Both the position numbers and the translations under genes were made by a program. From assembly GCA_035295745.1 (NCBI GenBank), contig DATGIL010000095.1, forward strand, positions 1 through 64,000: a stretch of 64,000 nt of DNA. The letters are read 5' to 3'. The stretch comes from JAIQFL01 sp035295745 (GTDB lineage: Bacteria > Acidobacteriota > Terriglobia > Bryobacterales > Bryobacteraceae). Positions 52,676-61,202 of the stretch are shown one piece after another; positions within the stretch are counted from its first letter, which is position 1; the number at the start of each line of letters is the position of its first letter. The notes below the pieces were generated by a model that was given only the letters and a program-made list of their open reading frames with translations, searched no databases and was not told the origin of the DNA.

Positions 52676-53149
52676 ATGAGACTCACGAGACTGGAACGGA
52701 CTTTTCTGGTAGTTAGCTTGATCACATTCTCCGCACTTGCTGCGGGGCAATCGATCTTCGAGGTGCGGCTGGTCCTTGACACTCCGTCCGCCGATACCGA
52801 GCCGTTGCCGTTCACAAGCCCTGACGGTCAAACCATGGTTCTCAACGTTCAGAGATCCCCGTTGCTCGACCACTCCGATGTGCAATCGGCAACCGTCGCC
52901 CAGGATTCGGACAACGGGCAGCCGCGGATTCAGATTATGCTCAATCCACACGGCCAGGAGCGTCTAGCCGACGTCAGCAGACAGAATCTACACAAGAGAG
53001 TCGCAGTCGTGATCGACGGAAAAGTGTGGGTAGCTCCGATCATTCAGGCCGAGCTCACCGGAGGCGCGGTTCCGATTCAAGGCGCGTTTACCTCCGAGCA
53101 AGCCACTGATCTGGCGCGGAAGATCAATGCGGAAGCTGGCAGAAGGTGA
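52676..53149 (+). CDS. Secreted protein with SecD P1-head-like domain
   Basis: The 157-residue protein has a signal peptide (FLVVSLITFSALAAGQ). The mature part, including FEVRLVLDTPS, RIQIMLNPHGQERLADVSRQ and VAVVIDGKVWVAPIIQAEL followed by GAFTSEQATDLARKINA, matches the first periplasmic (P1 head) domain of SecD. SecD itself continues with six membrane helices; here the gene ends after the domain, so it is a free-standing, exported version. Role unknown. Confidence 0.75.
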   Translation: MRLTRLERTFLVVSLITFSALAAGQSIFEVRLVLDTPSADTEPLPFTSPDGQTMVLNVQRSPLLDHSDVQSATVAQDSDNGQPRIQIMLNPHGQERLADVSRQNLHKRVAVVIDGKVWVAPIIQAELTGGAVPIQGAFTSEQATDLARKINAEAGRR

Positions 53150-53410
53150 CTCGGCTGCTCAGAACTAGGGTCGTAGTCAAGGCTCGCGTTCTGCCACGAT
53201 GACGCCAGAGGTTGCGCGACTGGCAACCGGCAAGCATACAGTCAAGTAGGCTTTACTTGGTGGGCGAGCCAAATCGTACCCTCAAATTCCCGTCGCCAAC
53301 GATGGCTCCAAGCCAGATCACGCGGCCCGCTGCCGGCGGACCTGCCGCTGTTTTCGCGCCACCTCCAACTTCCGATCCCTCGTGGCGTGAATCTCGCGCT
53401 AACCTTCCTT
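53150..53410. other. Gene-free stretch before the IS remnant
   Basis: No gene, repeat or clear promoter is seen here. The region lies between the SecD-like gene and the transposase fragment. Confidence 0.5.
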
Positions 53411-53570
53411 GAGCGATTAGTGCCAATCGTTCGATTTGGCCGTTCGATTGGGATAGTAGGGCGAAGTTCTGATGTGCGTCATGCCCGAGATCCGAATGAA
53501 CTCCTTGAAGTCCTTGGCGATGAACTGCGGCCCGTTATCGGAGATGATCCGGGGCCGCGCCTCCACAGTG
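53411..53570 (-). pseudogene. IS3-type transposase fragment (rve integrase core)
   Basis: On the minus strand the frame gives RPRIISDNGPQFIAKDFKEF and IRISGMTHIRTSPYYP, the DDE integrase core of IS3-like OrfB with the second Asp in SDNG. After YYP the frame shifts by one base: the neighbouring frame continues QSNGQIER, the next family motif. The rest of the transposase and the inverted repeats are missing, so it is a remnant. Confidence 0.85.
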
Positions 53571-53597
53571 CCGGATGTCCGCCTGACTGCCCTACCT

Positions 53598-54512
53598 TTA
53601 CTTCTCGCCCGTCCCCAATAGCGTCTCGAAGTGCGGCGCTTCGGGCTCCCGATAGACAAGCGCGGTCTCCACATTGCGGAATCCGGCCCCCTTCAAATAC
53701 TTCTCCATCTCGAGTTCCGTGAAGCCCAGCCAAAGATCCGCATACATTTCGCGAGCTTCTTCGAATTGGTGGCGATTCAAATCCAGAATCGCGATTCGCC
53801 CGCCTGGCTTGATGATCCGCCATGCCTCCGCGAGCGCTCGCTCGGGATGCACGGCATGATGCAGCGCCTGGCTCAAAAACGCCAGATCGACCGTTCCCGT
53901 GCGAATCGGCACGTCCTCCAGATCGCCGAGGCGATATTCCAAGTTCCCGATGCCGTGCTTCTTCGCCAGCTCCGCGCCGAACTCCACCATCTTCTCGGAA
54001 TTGTCAATGGCGATCACCTTCTTAGCTCGCTGTGCCATCAATTGCGAGATGGTTCCCTCCCCTGCCCCCAGGTCCGCGATCACCATCGGCGGCAGCAGCT
54101 TCAACATGGCTTCGGCAATCCCTTTCCACGATCGGCCTGGCACATACTGGCGCCCGAATCGACCGGCCAACTCGTCGAAGTACCGTCGCATAGTGTCCTG
54201 CCGTTTGCGCAGCACCAGCCGCAATGCTTCGCCATCATGCTCCGCCTCCGGCATCTCTTTTGCCGCCTGGCGCAGCAGTTCCAACAATTCCGAAGAAGCA
54301 CGCGATTTGTAAAACGCGTTCTTCCCGGTGCGCCGGTCGTCCACCAGTCCGGCCTGTTTCAACTGCGCCAGATGGGTCGAAATCTGGCTCTGTCCTTTGG
54401 ACAGGATCTCCTGGATCTCGGCCACGGAGAGCTCTTCCTGTTCGAGAAGTAACAGTATTCGCAGACGGTTCGGGTCCGCCGCCAGCCTCAGCGATTTTAG
54501 GATTGACGCCAT
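53598..54512 (-). CDS. ArsR-type regulator fused to SAM-dependent methyltransferase
   Basis: Residues 1-85 form an ArsR winged helix (ADPNRLRILLLLEQEELSV; KGQSQISTHLAQLKQAGLV; DDRRTGKNAFYKS) without the metal-binding Cys box. Residues 130-280 form a class I methyltransferase (VIADLGAGEGTISQLM with motif I at 147-153; AIDNSEKMVEF; LSQALHHAVHPERAL). The gene is divergent from ahcY with 57 bp between the start codons. It probably senses SAM or S-adenosylhomocysteine through the methyltransferase fold and regulates ahcY, in a role like that of SahR, an ArsR-type regulator of this cycle in Proteobacteria. Confidence 0.9.
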   Translation of the reverse strand: MASILKSLRLAADPNRLRILLLLEQEELSVAEIQEILSKGQSQISTHLAQLKQAGLVDDRRTGKNAFYKSRASSELLELLRQAAKEMPEAEHDGEALRLVLRKRQDTMRRYFDELAGRFGRQYVPGRSWKGIAEAMLKLLPPMVIADLGAGEGTISQLMAQRAKKVIAIDNSEKMVEFGAELAKKHGIGNLEYRLGDLEDVPIRTGTVDLAFLSQALHHAVHPERALAEAWRIIKPGGRIAILDLNRHQFEEAREMYADLWLGFTELEMEKYLKGAGFRNVETALVYREPEAPHFETLLGTGEK

Positions 54513-54555
54513 ACTCTCGAATTGTCTAATATCAATCTATCAAGATTTATCGATA
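54503..54555 (+). promoter_or_regulatory. ahcY promoter with TATCAA direct repeats
   Basis: TTGACG (54503-54508) and TAATAT (54527-54532) with an 18-bp spacer are a plausible promoter. TATCAA occurs at 54530-54535 and 54538-54543 and TATCGA at 54548-54553, covering the -10 box and the start of transcription. The spacing is 8 and 10 bp. The repeats are a good candidate operator for the divergent ArsR-methyltransferase. No room exists for an SAH riboswitch. Confidence 0.55.
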
Positions 54556-54569
54556 CGAGGAATAACAAA

Positions 54570-56000
54570 ATGGGAACCGCAACGCTGAACCAGACCGTCA
54601 CCGACTTTAAAGTCGCTGACCTTTCTCTGGCTGAATGGGGCCGCAAGGAGATCTCCATCGCCGAGTTCGAAATGCCGGGCCTGATGGCCATCCGCCGAAA
54701 GTACGCGGCACAAAAGCCACTGGCCGGAGTGCGCGTCACCGGCTCGCTGCACATGACCATTCAGACTGCGGTTCTCATCGAGACGCTCGCCGACCTGGGT
54801 GCGTCCGTCCGCTGGGCCAGCTGCAATATCTTCTCCACGCAGGACCATGCCGCCGCTGCCATCGCGGCCGCCGGAGTGCCGGTGTTCGCCTGGAAAGGAG
54901 AGAGCCTGGAAGACTATTGGTGGTGCACCTATCAGGCGCTCAGCCACCCGGGCGGCAAGGGACCGGAATTGATCGTAGACGATGGCGGCGACGCCACCCT
55001 GCTCATCCACAAGGGCTTCGAGCTCGAGAATGGCAGCGATTGGGTGAACAGCCCGTCGGAGAGTCACGAAGAGAAAGTCATCAAGGACCTGCTGAAGCAA
55101 GTGCATACCTCGAATCCGAAGCACTGGCATGAGGTCGTGAAAGACTGGCGCGGCGTTTCGGAGGAGACCACCACCGGCGTGCATCGCCTATACAAGATGC
55201 AGGAAGCCGGGAAGTTGCTGGTCCCGGCCATCAACGTGAACGACTCCGTCACGAAATCCAAGTTTGACAATCTCTATGGCTGCCGGGAGTCGCTGGCCGA
55301 CGGTATCAAGCGCGCCACCGACGTGATGGTGGCCGGCAAGATCGCGGTGGTGTGCGGTTACGGCGATGTGGGCAAGGGTTCGTCGCACTCCCTGCGCGGA
55401 ATGGGCGCGCGCGTGGTAGTCACCGAGATCGATCCGATCAACGCGCTGCAGGCGGCTATGGAAGGGTTCGAAGTCACCACCCTCGAAGACACGCTCGGGC
55501 GCGGGGACATCTACGTGACCTGCACCGGGAATTGCGACATCATCACGCTGGAACATATGCGGAAGATGAAGGACCAGGCGATTGTCTGCAACATCGGGCA
55601 CTTCGATAATGAGATCCAGATGGACCGCCTGAACACCTCGGAAGCGCTGAAGACCAACATCAAGCCGCAGGTGGATATGTATACGTTCCCGGAAGGCGGC
55701 AACAGTATCTTTGTTCTGGCGGAAGGCCGCCTGGTGAACCTGGGCTGCGCGACCGGGCACCCCAGTTTCGTGATGAGCAACAGCTTCGCGAACCAGACGC
55801 TGGCCCAGCTCGACCTCTGGTCGAATCGCGACCAGTACAAGCCGGGTGTATACACTTTGCCGAAGAAGCTCGACGAAGAGGTGGCCCGCCTGCATCTGGA
55901 GAAGATCGGGGTGAAGCTCACCACGCTCAGCCCCAAGCAGGCCGATTATCTCGGTGTTCCCGTGGAAGGGCCGTACAAGCCCGACCACTATCGTTACTAG
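54570..56000 (+). CDS. ahcY: Adenosylhomocysteinase
   Basis: From ATG 54570 (GAGG 9 bases upstream) the protein has 476 residues. It contains the family marks VTGSLHMTIQTAVLIETL, NIFSTQDHAAAAI, the NAD-binding VCGYGDVGKGSS (about 270), and the C-terminal PDHYRY that closes the cofactor site. It splits S-adenosylhomocysteine into homocysteine and adenosine and keeps methylation reactions running. An in-frame ATG at 54522 is 9 bp from the divergent start and lies within the operator region, so it is less likely. metK follows after a repeat-containing gap. Confidence 0.97.
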   Translation: MGTATLNQTVTDFKVADLSLAEWGRKEISIAEFEMPGLMAIRRKYAAQKPLAGVRVTGSLHMTIQTAVLIETLADLGASVRWASCNIFSTQDHAAAAIAAAGVPVFAWKGESLEDYWWCTYQALSHPGGKGPELIVDDGGDATLLIHKGFELENGSDWVNSPSESHEEKVIKDLLKQVHTSNPKHWHEVVKDWRGVSEETTTGVHRLYKMQEAGKLLVPAINVNDSVTKSKFDNLYGCRESLADGIKRATDVMVAGKIAVVCGYGDVGKGSSHSLRGMGARVVVTEIDPINALQAAMEGFEVTTLEDTLGRGDIYVTCTGNCDIITLEHMRKMKDQAIVCNIGHFDNEIQMDRLNTSEALKTNIKPQVDMYTFPEGGNSIFVLAEGRLVNLGCATGHPSFVMSNSFANQTLAQLDLWSNRDQYKPGVYTLPKKLDEEVARLHLEKIGVKLTTLSPKQADYLGVPVEGPYKPDHYRY

Positions 56001-56031
56001 TATTTGGAGCGCAAGCTTTTGCAGTGGAAAG

Positions 56032-56132
56032 CATCGCTTGCTGACGCGCGCGGCTCGCAGCGAGCTACGACCGCCAGGGAGTGGCAATGGAAGCATCCTT
56101 GCTCGCAGCGAGCCGCGATCGTGCGGGAGTGG
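56032..56132. repeat. Two palindromic repeats (family 2) between ahcY and metK
   Basis: ATCGCTTGCTGACGCGCG followed by CGGCTCGCAGCGAGC, and then TGCTCGCAGCGAGCCGCGAT, repeat the ends of the 57420-57800 units. Each has its own hairpin (GCTCGCAGCGAGC). They lie in the 186 bp between the two genes and could modulate read-through. Confidence 0.65.
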
Positions 56133-56186
56133 TTTCCAAAGAACGCATGTTAAATTAAAATGACAAAAGCCCCAGGAGGCAATATC

Positions 56187-57353
56187 TTGGCAGATCATCA
56201 CACTCATCTTTTTACTTCCGAATCCGTCACCGAGGGTCATCCCGACAAGATCGCCGACCAGATCTCGGACGCCGTGCTCGACGCAGTAATGGCGGACGAC
56301 CCCGCCGGCCGTGTGGCGTGCGAGGTTCTGGTAACGACCGGCACCTGTATCGTGGCCGGAGAGATCACCACCAATACTTACGTGGACGTCCAGCGTATCG
56401 CTCGCGGCACCATCGAGTACGTCGGCTACAACGATGCCAGTTACGGGTTCGACTGCCATACTTGCGGTGTCCACAACCTCATCCAGTCGCAGTCTCCCGA
56501 CATTTCCATGGGTGTGGATACCGGCGGTGCTGGAGACCAGGGGCTGATGTTCGGGTACGCCTGCGACGAAACTCCGGAGTTGATGCCGCTGCCCATCATG
56601 ATGGCGCACAAACTGGTGCGGCAACTCTCCGAGATCCGCCGGCAAGGCGTTCTCGACTTCCTGCGGCCCGACGGCAAGAGTCAGGTGAGCGTGGAATACG
56701 TCGGCAGCAAGCCGAAGCGCATCGAAGCAGTGGTCATCTCCACCCAGCACAGCCCGGAGGTTTCCACGGAAGAGCTTCGCCGGCAGGTGATGAAGCACAT
56801 CATCGACCCCATCATTCCGTCCGGCATGGTCGACTCGGGCACCAAGTATCACATCAACCCGACGGGCCGCTTCGTAGTGGGCGGGCCTCATGGCGATACC
56901 GGCCTGACGGGCCGCAAGATCATCGTCGACACCTATGGCGGCATGGGACGCCACGGCGGTGGGGCGTTTTCTGGGAAGGACCCCACGAAGGTGGATCGGT
57001 CAGCTTGCTACATGGCACGCTACATTGCCAAGAACCTCGTGGCCTCAGGACTTGCGAGCCGCTGTGAGGTCCAACTGGCATACGCGATTGGTGTGGCCGA
57101 ACCGGTTTCAGTCCGCGTCGATACCTTCGGCACGGGCGTCATTCCCGATGGCCGCTTCACCGAGTTGGTACGCGAGAATTTCTTGCTGACACCGCGCGGG
57201 ATTATCGACCATCTGAAACTGCGGCGCCCCATCTATCGCAAGACTGCCGCCTTTGGCCACTTCGGGCGCACCGAGGACACCTTCTCCTGGGAAGCGACCG
57301 ATAAGGCGGGAAGCCTGAGAGAACAAGCGGCCGTAGCGGCAGCCGCCAAGTAG
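56187..57353 (+). CDS. metK: S-adenosylmethionine synthetase
   Basis: The protein has the three family motifs: SESVTEGHPDKIADQISDAVLD (in pieces), GAGDQGLMFGYACDET and GGMGRHGGGAFSGKDPTKVDRS. It makes SAM from methionine and ATP. I favour TTG 56187, because AGGAGG lies 7 bp before it and it gives MADHHTHLFTSESV (388 residues), the usual start. ATG 56160 would add nine residues and has no ribosome site. It follows ahcY, which completes the SAM cycle genes next to their likely regulator. Confidence 0.96.
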   Translation: MADHHTHLFTSESVTEGHPDKIADQISDAVLDAVMADDPAGRVACEVLVTTGTCIVAGEITTNTYVDVQRIARGTIEYVGYNDASYGFDCHTCGVHNLIQSQSPDISMGVDTGGAGDQGLMFGYACDETPELMPLPIMMAHKLVRQLSEIRRQGVLDFLRPDGKSQVSVEYVGSKPKRIEAVVISTQHSPEVSTEELRRQVMKHIIDPIIPSGMVDSGTKYHINPTGRFVVGGPHGDTGLTGRKIIVDTYGGMGRHGGGAFSGKDPTKVDRSACYMARYIAKNLVASGLASRCEVQLAYAIGVAEPVSVRVDTFGTGVIPDGRFTELVRENFLLTPRGIIDHLKLRRPIYRKTAAFGHFGRTEDTFSWEATDKAGSLREQAAVAAAAK

Positions 57354-57375
57354 ATTACGCAATGCCAAGCCGGAG

Positions 57376-57436
57376 CACTCCTCACGGTCGTAGCTTGCAA
57401 GCGCAGTGAGTTACGAGCCGCGACCGTGAGGGAGTG
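57376..57436. terminator. Long inverted repeat after metK
   Basis: CACTC-CTCACGGTCG (57376-57390) pairs with CGACCGTGAG-GGAGTG (57421-57436) except for one bulged base, with a 30-base loop. It lies 22 bp after the metK stop and could act as a terminator, though no T-run follows. Its right arm is the start of the tandem array. Confidence 0.45.
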
Positions 57437-57800
57437 ATCTTTCGGAGCAATCGAGGCGTCGCTTGCTTACGCGCGCGGCTCGCTGACGACAACGCTTACC
57501 GCCACAACTCGTTTACGAAGCGACCGTAAGGGAGCGATCTTCGGAGCGATTGAGACGTTGCTTGCCTACGCGCACGGCTCGCTGACGACAACGTTTGCCC
57601 GCCACAACTCGCTTGCGAGCCGCGACCGTAGGGAAGCGATCTTCGGAGCAATCGAGACGTCGCTTGCTTACACGCGCGGCTCGCTGACGACAACGCTTGC
57701 CCGCCACAACTCGCTTACGAGCCGCGACCGTAAGGGAGCGATCTTCGGAGCGATTGAGACGTCGCTTGCTTACGCGCGCGGCTCGAACCTAAGGGAGCGA
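57420..57800. repeat. Tandem array of ~102-bp palindromic units
   Basis: Units begin GCGACCGTAAGGGAGCGATC at 57420, 57520, 57622 and 57724, that is with periods of 100, 102 and 102 bp; the last is partial. Each unit contains GCTTACGCGCGCGGCTCG and, at its right end, CGAGCCGCGACCG, so CGCGGCTCG and CGAGCCGCG can pair. Single diverged copies occur at 15320-15400, 43706-43785 and 56032-56132. No protein-coding role is likely, although the length is a multiple of three. Confidence 0.85.
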
Positions 57801-57818
57801 ACCCGGCATGAATGCAAA

Positions 57819-58535
57819 TCAACACGCGCAATTCACCCGAATCGCAATTTCGTGAATCACATTGGTTAGCTCGTCGATGTAACCCGGTATCGGACCCCGC
57901 GCGTTGACGCCGAACTTGGCGCGATCCTGCAGGATGGACGCAAATCGCTCGGGGTTAGTCTCGCCCACAATAAACTGCCCTTTGGTCTGTGCAAATGCCC
58001 ACGCGGAGGCCAGATAGTTCGAAAACTTCGCCATTCCCATCTTAGGATCCGCCATGTCCATCATCATTCCGATCTGGCCGGGAAACGGATTGTCCTTGTC
58101 AGTCATCAGTTTGAAAAAGTTATTTCCAAAAGTGGCGTAGCGGTTATTCCCGAAATCCGATTCGAACGCCGCCAGGCCCAGGATGTTCGGCAGCGTATTC
58201 CGCAGGCTGAAGGCAACATCGATGGTATCCGTCCCGTACCATTTGATCCAGTCGAGGTATTTCCTATTCTTCTCGTTCTTCCTCTCGCAGGGGTCTTTCT
58301 TTACGAGGATCTCGCCTTTCGCGATCTTGGCGGCGGCAATCTCCAGCAGCGTGTTGTCATCGTGACGAAACACGTTCATGTCCATTCGCGCGATCATTTC
58401 ACGAAGTTGGTGCATAGCTACGGCGTCGCCACGGTATCCCCGCAGAAGGGACTGCGCCGCATCGCGCCCGGTGACGGCTTCATACCGCTCGTCGGTGAAG
58501 CATTCATGGGACGGTTTGAGTTCGACCAGAGACAT
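57819..58535 (-). CDS. Unknown protein, weakly glucosaminidase-like
   Basis: The 238-residue protein is soluble with no signal peptide. The central part ILGLAAFESDFGNNRYATFGNNFF has the pattern of bacterial N-acetylglucosaminidase/muramidase folds (Glu in A-x-E-S-x-F/W-G, then NN-x-F). The N-terminus (LKPSHECFTDERYEAVTGRD) and C-terminus (GYIDELTNVIHEIAIRV) are not recognised. The codon use looks less G+C-rich than the neighbours. It could be a peptidoglycan-active or effector-like protein; the call is by pattern only. Confidence 0.6.
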   Translation of the reverse strand: MSLVELKPSHECFTDERYEAVTGRDAAQSLLRGYRGDAVAMHQLREMIARMDMNVFRHDDNTLLEIAAAKIAKGEILVKKDPCERKNEKNRKYLDWIKWYGTDTIDVAFSLRNTLPNILGLAAFESDFGNNRYATFGNNFFKLMTDKDNPFPGQIGMMMDMADPKMGMAKFSNYLASAWAFAQTKGQFIVGETNPERFASILQDRAKFGVNARGPIPGYIDELTNVIHEIAIRVNCAC

Positions 58536-58603
58536 ACAGGCTCCCGCCTTATTATCCCCTGCCAGACGCGCTGGCTCCCAGTCGAATAGTACCGTCCCCG
58601 CGG

Positions 58604-59599
58604 CTACGGCTCCGTGGGATACGCATGGGCGGCTGCAGACGCCAGCGTCCGGTCGAACACCGGGTCTGGGCGAACGATGCTCAACTCCTCACGCATCAAT
58701 AGATAATCGGTCGGTTGCGGCAGATTGGTGCAATGAGACAAGCCGTTGACCGTGATCACCAGGCGATCCTCCTCGCGTACCAGCTCCACATGCACCTGAT
58801 CCCCGTCGAGTTCCACCCGGAGCGAGGGACCATCCGGCGCTGAAGTCACGTTCAGGTGAGCCGGCACTCCCACGTCCGACAGACTGTTGGTAATCCATAT
58901 CCCCATGTAGCGTGCCGTGACCTCGTGGCCCGGGCCAAACGTGACGCGCACTTCGGAGATTTTCGGCAAATGCGAGAGGTAGTCGGGATTCTCGAACAAC
59001 TGGGACAGCATTTCGCGCCAGCGAGTCAGCCTGGTCCACGAAAGGTCGCCCAACAGCACGTTGCTCTGGCCCACTACCGCCATCCGCAGGATGGCGGCCA
59101 CGGCATCGGGCACCTGTCCGCTATCCACTACCACCTTGCGCGCCATGGCGGATATCCGATAGAATCCCGGCATACTCAGGATTCGCGCGGTCCGGCACCA
59201 GAGAATTAACGGAAGATCGGGGACCGCCAGGGGCAATACGACCGAGGGCAGATCCTCGAGCGATGCATCCGAAGCCATCAGTTCGATCTGCTCGCAACAG
59301 ATCTGCCGCCGCTGCCCGAAGGGCATCCAGCATTGCGAATAGACGCGCTCAGTGAGCGCGCGCTCATTGCCGCCAATCAGCCGCACCACGATCGCACGAG
59401 CGGGATGTTCAGGCATCAGGGCGGCGATCGTCTCGCCCAGAGACATCAGATCGTCAGCCTCTTCGGCGAGCACCAGCAGGGTCATCGAGCAGGCCCGCAG
59501 GACGCCCGCGCTGCCATCGCCCTCGCCCTGCTTCCCGAGCGAGACCCAGAGGTCCGCCAGTTCCTTCAGGATTTTGTCGGGCGCCACGGTTGCGCTCAT
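58604..59599 (-). CDS. opcA: Glucose-6-phosphate dehydrogenase assembly protein OpcA
   Basis: The 331-residue protein has the OpcA pattern: ARAIVVRLIGGNERALTERVYSQC, EQIELMASDASLEDLPSVVLPLAVPDLPLILWCR and WTRLTRWREMLSQLF. OpcA is needed for activity of G6P dehydrogenase in cyanobacteria and actinobacteria. Its start overlaps the zwf stop by 4 bp, which fits a subunit relation. Confidence 0.93.
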   Translation of the reverse strand: MSATVAPDKILKELADLWVSLGKQGEGDGSAGVLRACSMTLLVLAEEADDLMSLGETIAALMPEHPARAIVVRLIGGNERALTERVYSQCWMPFGQRRQICCEQIELMASDASLEDLPSVVLPLAVPDLPLILWCRTARILSMPGFYRISAMARKVVVDSGQVPDAVAAILRMAVVGQSNVLLGDLSWTRLTRWREMLSQLFENPDYLSHLPKISEVRVTFGPGHEVTARYMGIWITNSLSDVGVPAHLNVTSAPDGPSLRVELDGDQVHVELVREEDRLVITVNGLSHCTNLPQPTDYLLMREELSIVRPDPVFDRTLASAAAHAYPTEP

Positions 59600-61119
59600 G
59601 GTTTCCTCCAGACGTGTCCACGCTGCGCGAGCATGTCGTCAGCCGCGGCCGGACCCCAGGTTCCCGCCGCGTAATTGGGGAAGTTGTATTTGGTGTTTCG
59701 CCAGACGGTCTGAATCGGTTCCACCACAGTCCAACTCGCCTCCACCATGTCTTGCCGGGTGTACAGCGTGGCATCGCCAATGATCGCGTCGAGCAGCAGC
59801 GTCTCGTACGCGGAAGGCGAGCGTTCTCCGAAACTGGAGCCGTAGTTGAAGTCCATCGACACGGGGCGGAGCTTCATTCCGGCCCCGGGAGTTTTGGAAA
59901 GGAACTTGAGCGAGATGCCCTCTTCCGGCTGGATTCGCACGATCAGCAGATTGGGCGCACTCGCCGCGCCATCCGAATCCTCAAAGATGCGTAACGGCGC
60001 CTGATTGAACTGAATCGCGATCTCGGTAACGCGCTTCGGCAGCCGCTTTCCGGTGCGAACGTAAAACGGCACTCCCGCCCAACGCCAGTTCTCGACGAAG
60101 AAAGTCGCGGAGGCATAGGTATCGGTCTGAGACTCGGGATTGACGCCGGGCTCCTGCCGGAATCCTGGCACCTCCTGCCCCCCGATCCGTGCGGGCCCGT
60201 ACTGTCCGGGCACGGTGTTCTTCAGAATTTCGTCCGGCTTCATGGAGCGAATCGAGCGCAGCAGCTTGGACCGCTCGTCGCGCACCGAGGTCGCCCGAAA
60301 ACTGGCGCTTGGCTCCATCGCGATCGTCGCCATGACTTGCAGCAGGTGATTCTGAATCATGTCCGCAAGCGCGCCTGCTTCCTGGTAGTACGCGCCACGT
60401 CCTTCGACGCCGATAGACTCAGCCGCCGTGATCTGGACATGATTCACATAGCGGCGATTCCACAGCGGTTCGAAGATTCCGTTGCCGAAGCGGAATGCCA
60501 GGATGTTCTGCACCGTCTCCTTCCCCAGATAATGGTCGATGCGATACACATCCGATTCGTTGAATACCTCATGCAGGCGGTCGCTCAATTCGCGAGCGCT
60601 CGCGAGATCGTGCCCGAAAGGCTTCTCCACCACCAGGCGCCGCCATCCGCTGCCTTTGCCCATGCCAGCGGCTCCCAAGCCCAAGGCGATAGCGGCATAT
60701 TGGCTCGGCTGAGTGGAGAGATAAAACATGACGTTTCCACCGGCGCGCCGTGTGGTCTCGATCTCTGCCAGGCGTTTCGCCAGTCGTTCATAGAGATCCT
60801 TGTCGCCGATGTCTCCGGCGACGTAAAACAATCCCGCGGCGAAGGCGTCCCATACGTCTTCGTCGAACTTGGTGTCCTCCGAGAACTGCTTCACGGACTC
60901 CAACATCTTTTCGCGGAACTGATCGTCGCCCATGGCAGTCCGCGAAATGCCCACGACCGCAAATCCCGCCGACAGTCGGCGATCGTATGCCAAGCGGTAC
61001 AGAGCGGGCATGAGTTTACGCTTGGTGAGATCCCCGTTGGCGCCGAATATCACCACTACGCACTCCGGCACGCGCCTCTCGAAACGGAGCGGATCCTGAA
61101 AGGGATTCTGGATTGACAT
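59596..61119 (-). CDS. zwf: Glucose-6-phosphate 1-dehydrogenase
   Basis: From ATG 61119 (MSIQNPFQDPLRFERR) the protein has 507 residues. It shows the NADP-binding VVIFGANGDLTKRKLMPALY, the active-site motif YRIDHYLGKETVQN, and FYVRTGKRLPKRVTEIAIQF. It makes 6-phosphogluconolactone and NADPH in the oxidative pentose phosphate pathway. The ten codons further upstream overlap the presumed promoter and are not used. opcA follows with a 4-bp overlap. Confidence 0.97.
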   Translation of the reverse strand: MSIQNPFQDPLRFERRVPECVVVIFGANGDLTKRKLMPALYRLAYDRRLSAGFAVVGISRTAMGDDQFREKMLESVKQFSEDTKFDEDVWDAFAAGLFYVAGDIGDKDLYERLAKRLAEIETTRRAGGNVMFYLSTQPSQYAAIALGLGAAGMGKGSGWRRLVVEKPFGHDLASARELSDRLHEVFNESDVYRIDHYLGKETVQNILAFRFGNGIFEPLWNRRYVNHVQITAAESIGVEGRGAYYQEAGALADMIQNHLLQVMATIAMEPSASFRATSVRDERSKLLRSIRSMKPDEILKNTVPGQYGPARIGGQEVPGFRQEPGVNPESQTDTYASATFFVENWRWAGVPFYVRTGKRLPKRVTEIAIQFNQAPLRIFEDSDGAASAPNLLIVRIQPEEGISLKFLSKTPGAGMKLRPVSMDFNYGSSFGERSPSAYETLLLDAIIGDATLYTRQDMVEASWTVVEPIQTVWRNTKYNFPNYAAGTWGPAAADDMLAQRGHVWRKP

Positions 61120-61202
61120 TGAGTCCAAAATAGCACGCACCCTACGCCTCAACCCGCTGCCGCCGGAAGAATTTTCGATATACTGGCCACGGGTTCTAAA
61201 TT

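Noticed and set aside
54513..54569. SAH riboswitch before ahcY
   Set aside because: Only 57 bp separate the divergent start codons and no pseudoknot-forming pattern is seen; protein operator repeats fit better.
55188..56954. Minus-strand frame of 588 codons opposite ahcY and metK
   Set aside because: It spans two well-identified genes and a repeat-containing gap, and has the composition of a codon-bias shadow.
57420..57800. CRISPR-like array
   Set aside because: Units are ~102 bp, nearly identical along their full length, with no alternation of short repeat and unique spacer, and no cas genes nearby.
57558..57869. Repeat-encoded protein
   Set aside because: The open frame exists only because the 102-bp unit is a multiple of three; it has no start signal and runs into the end of a convergent gene.
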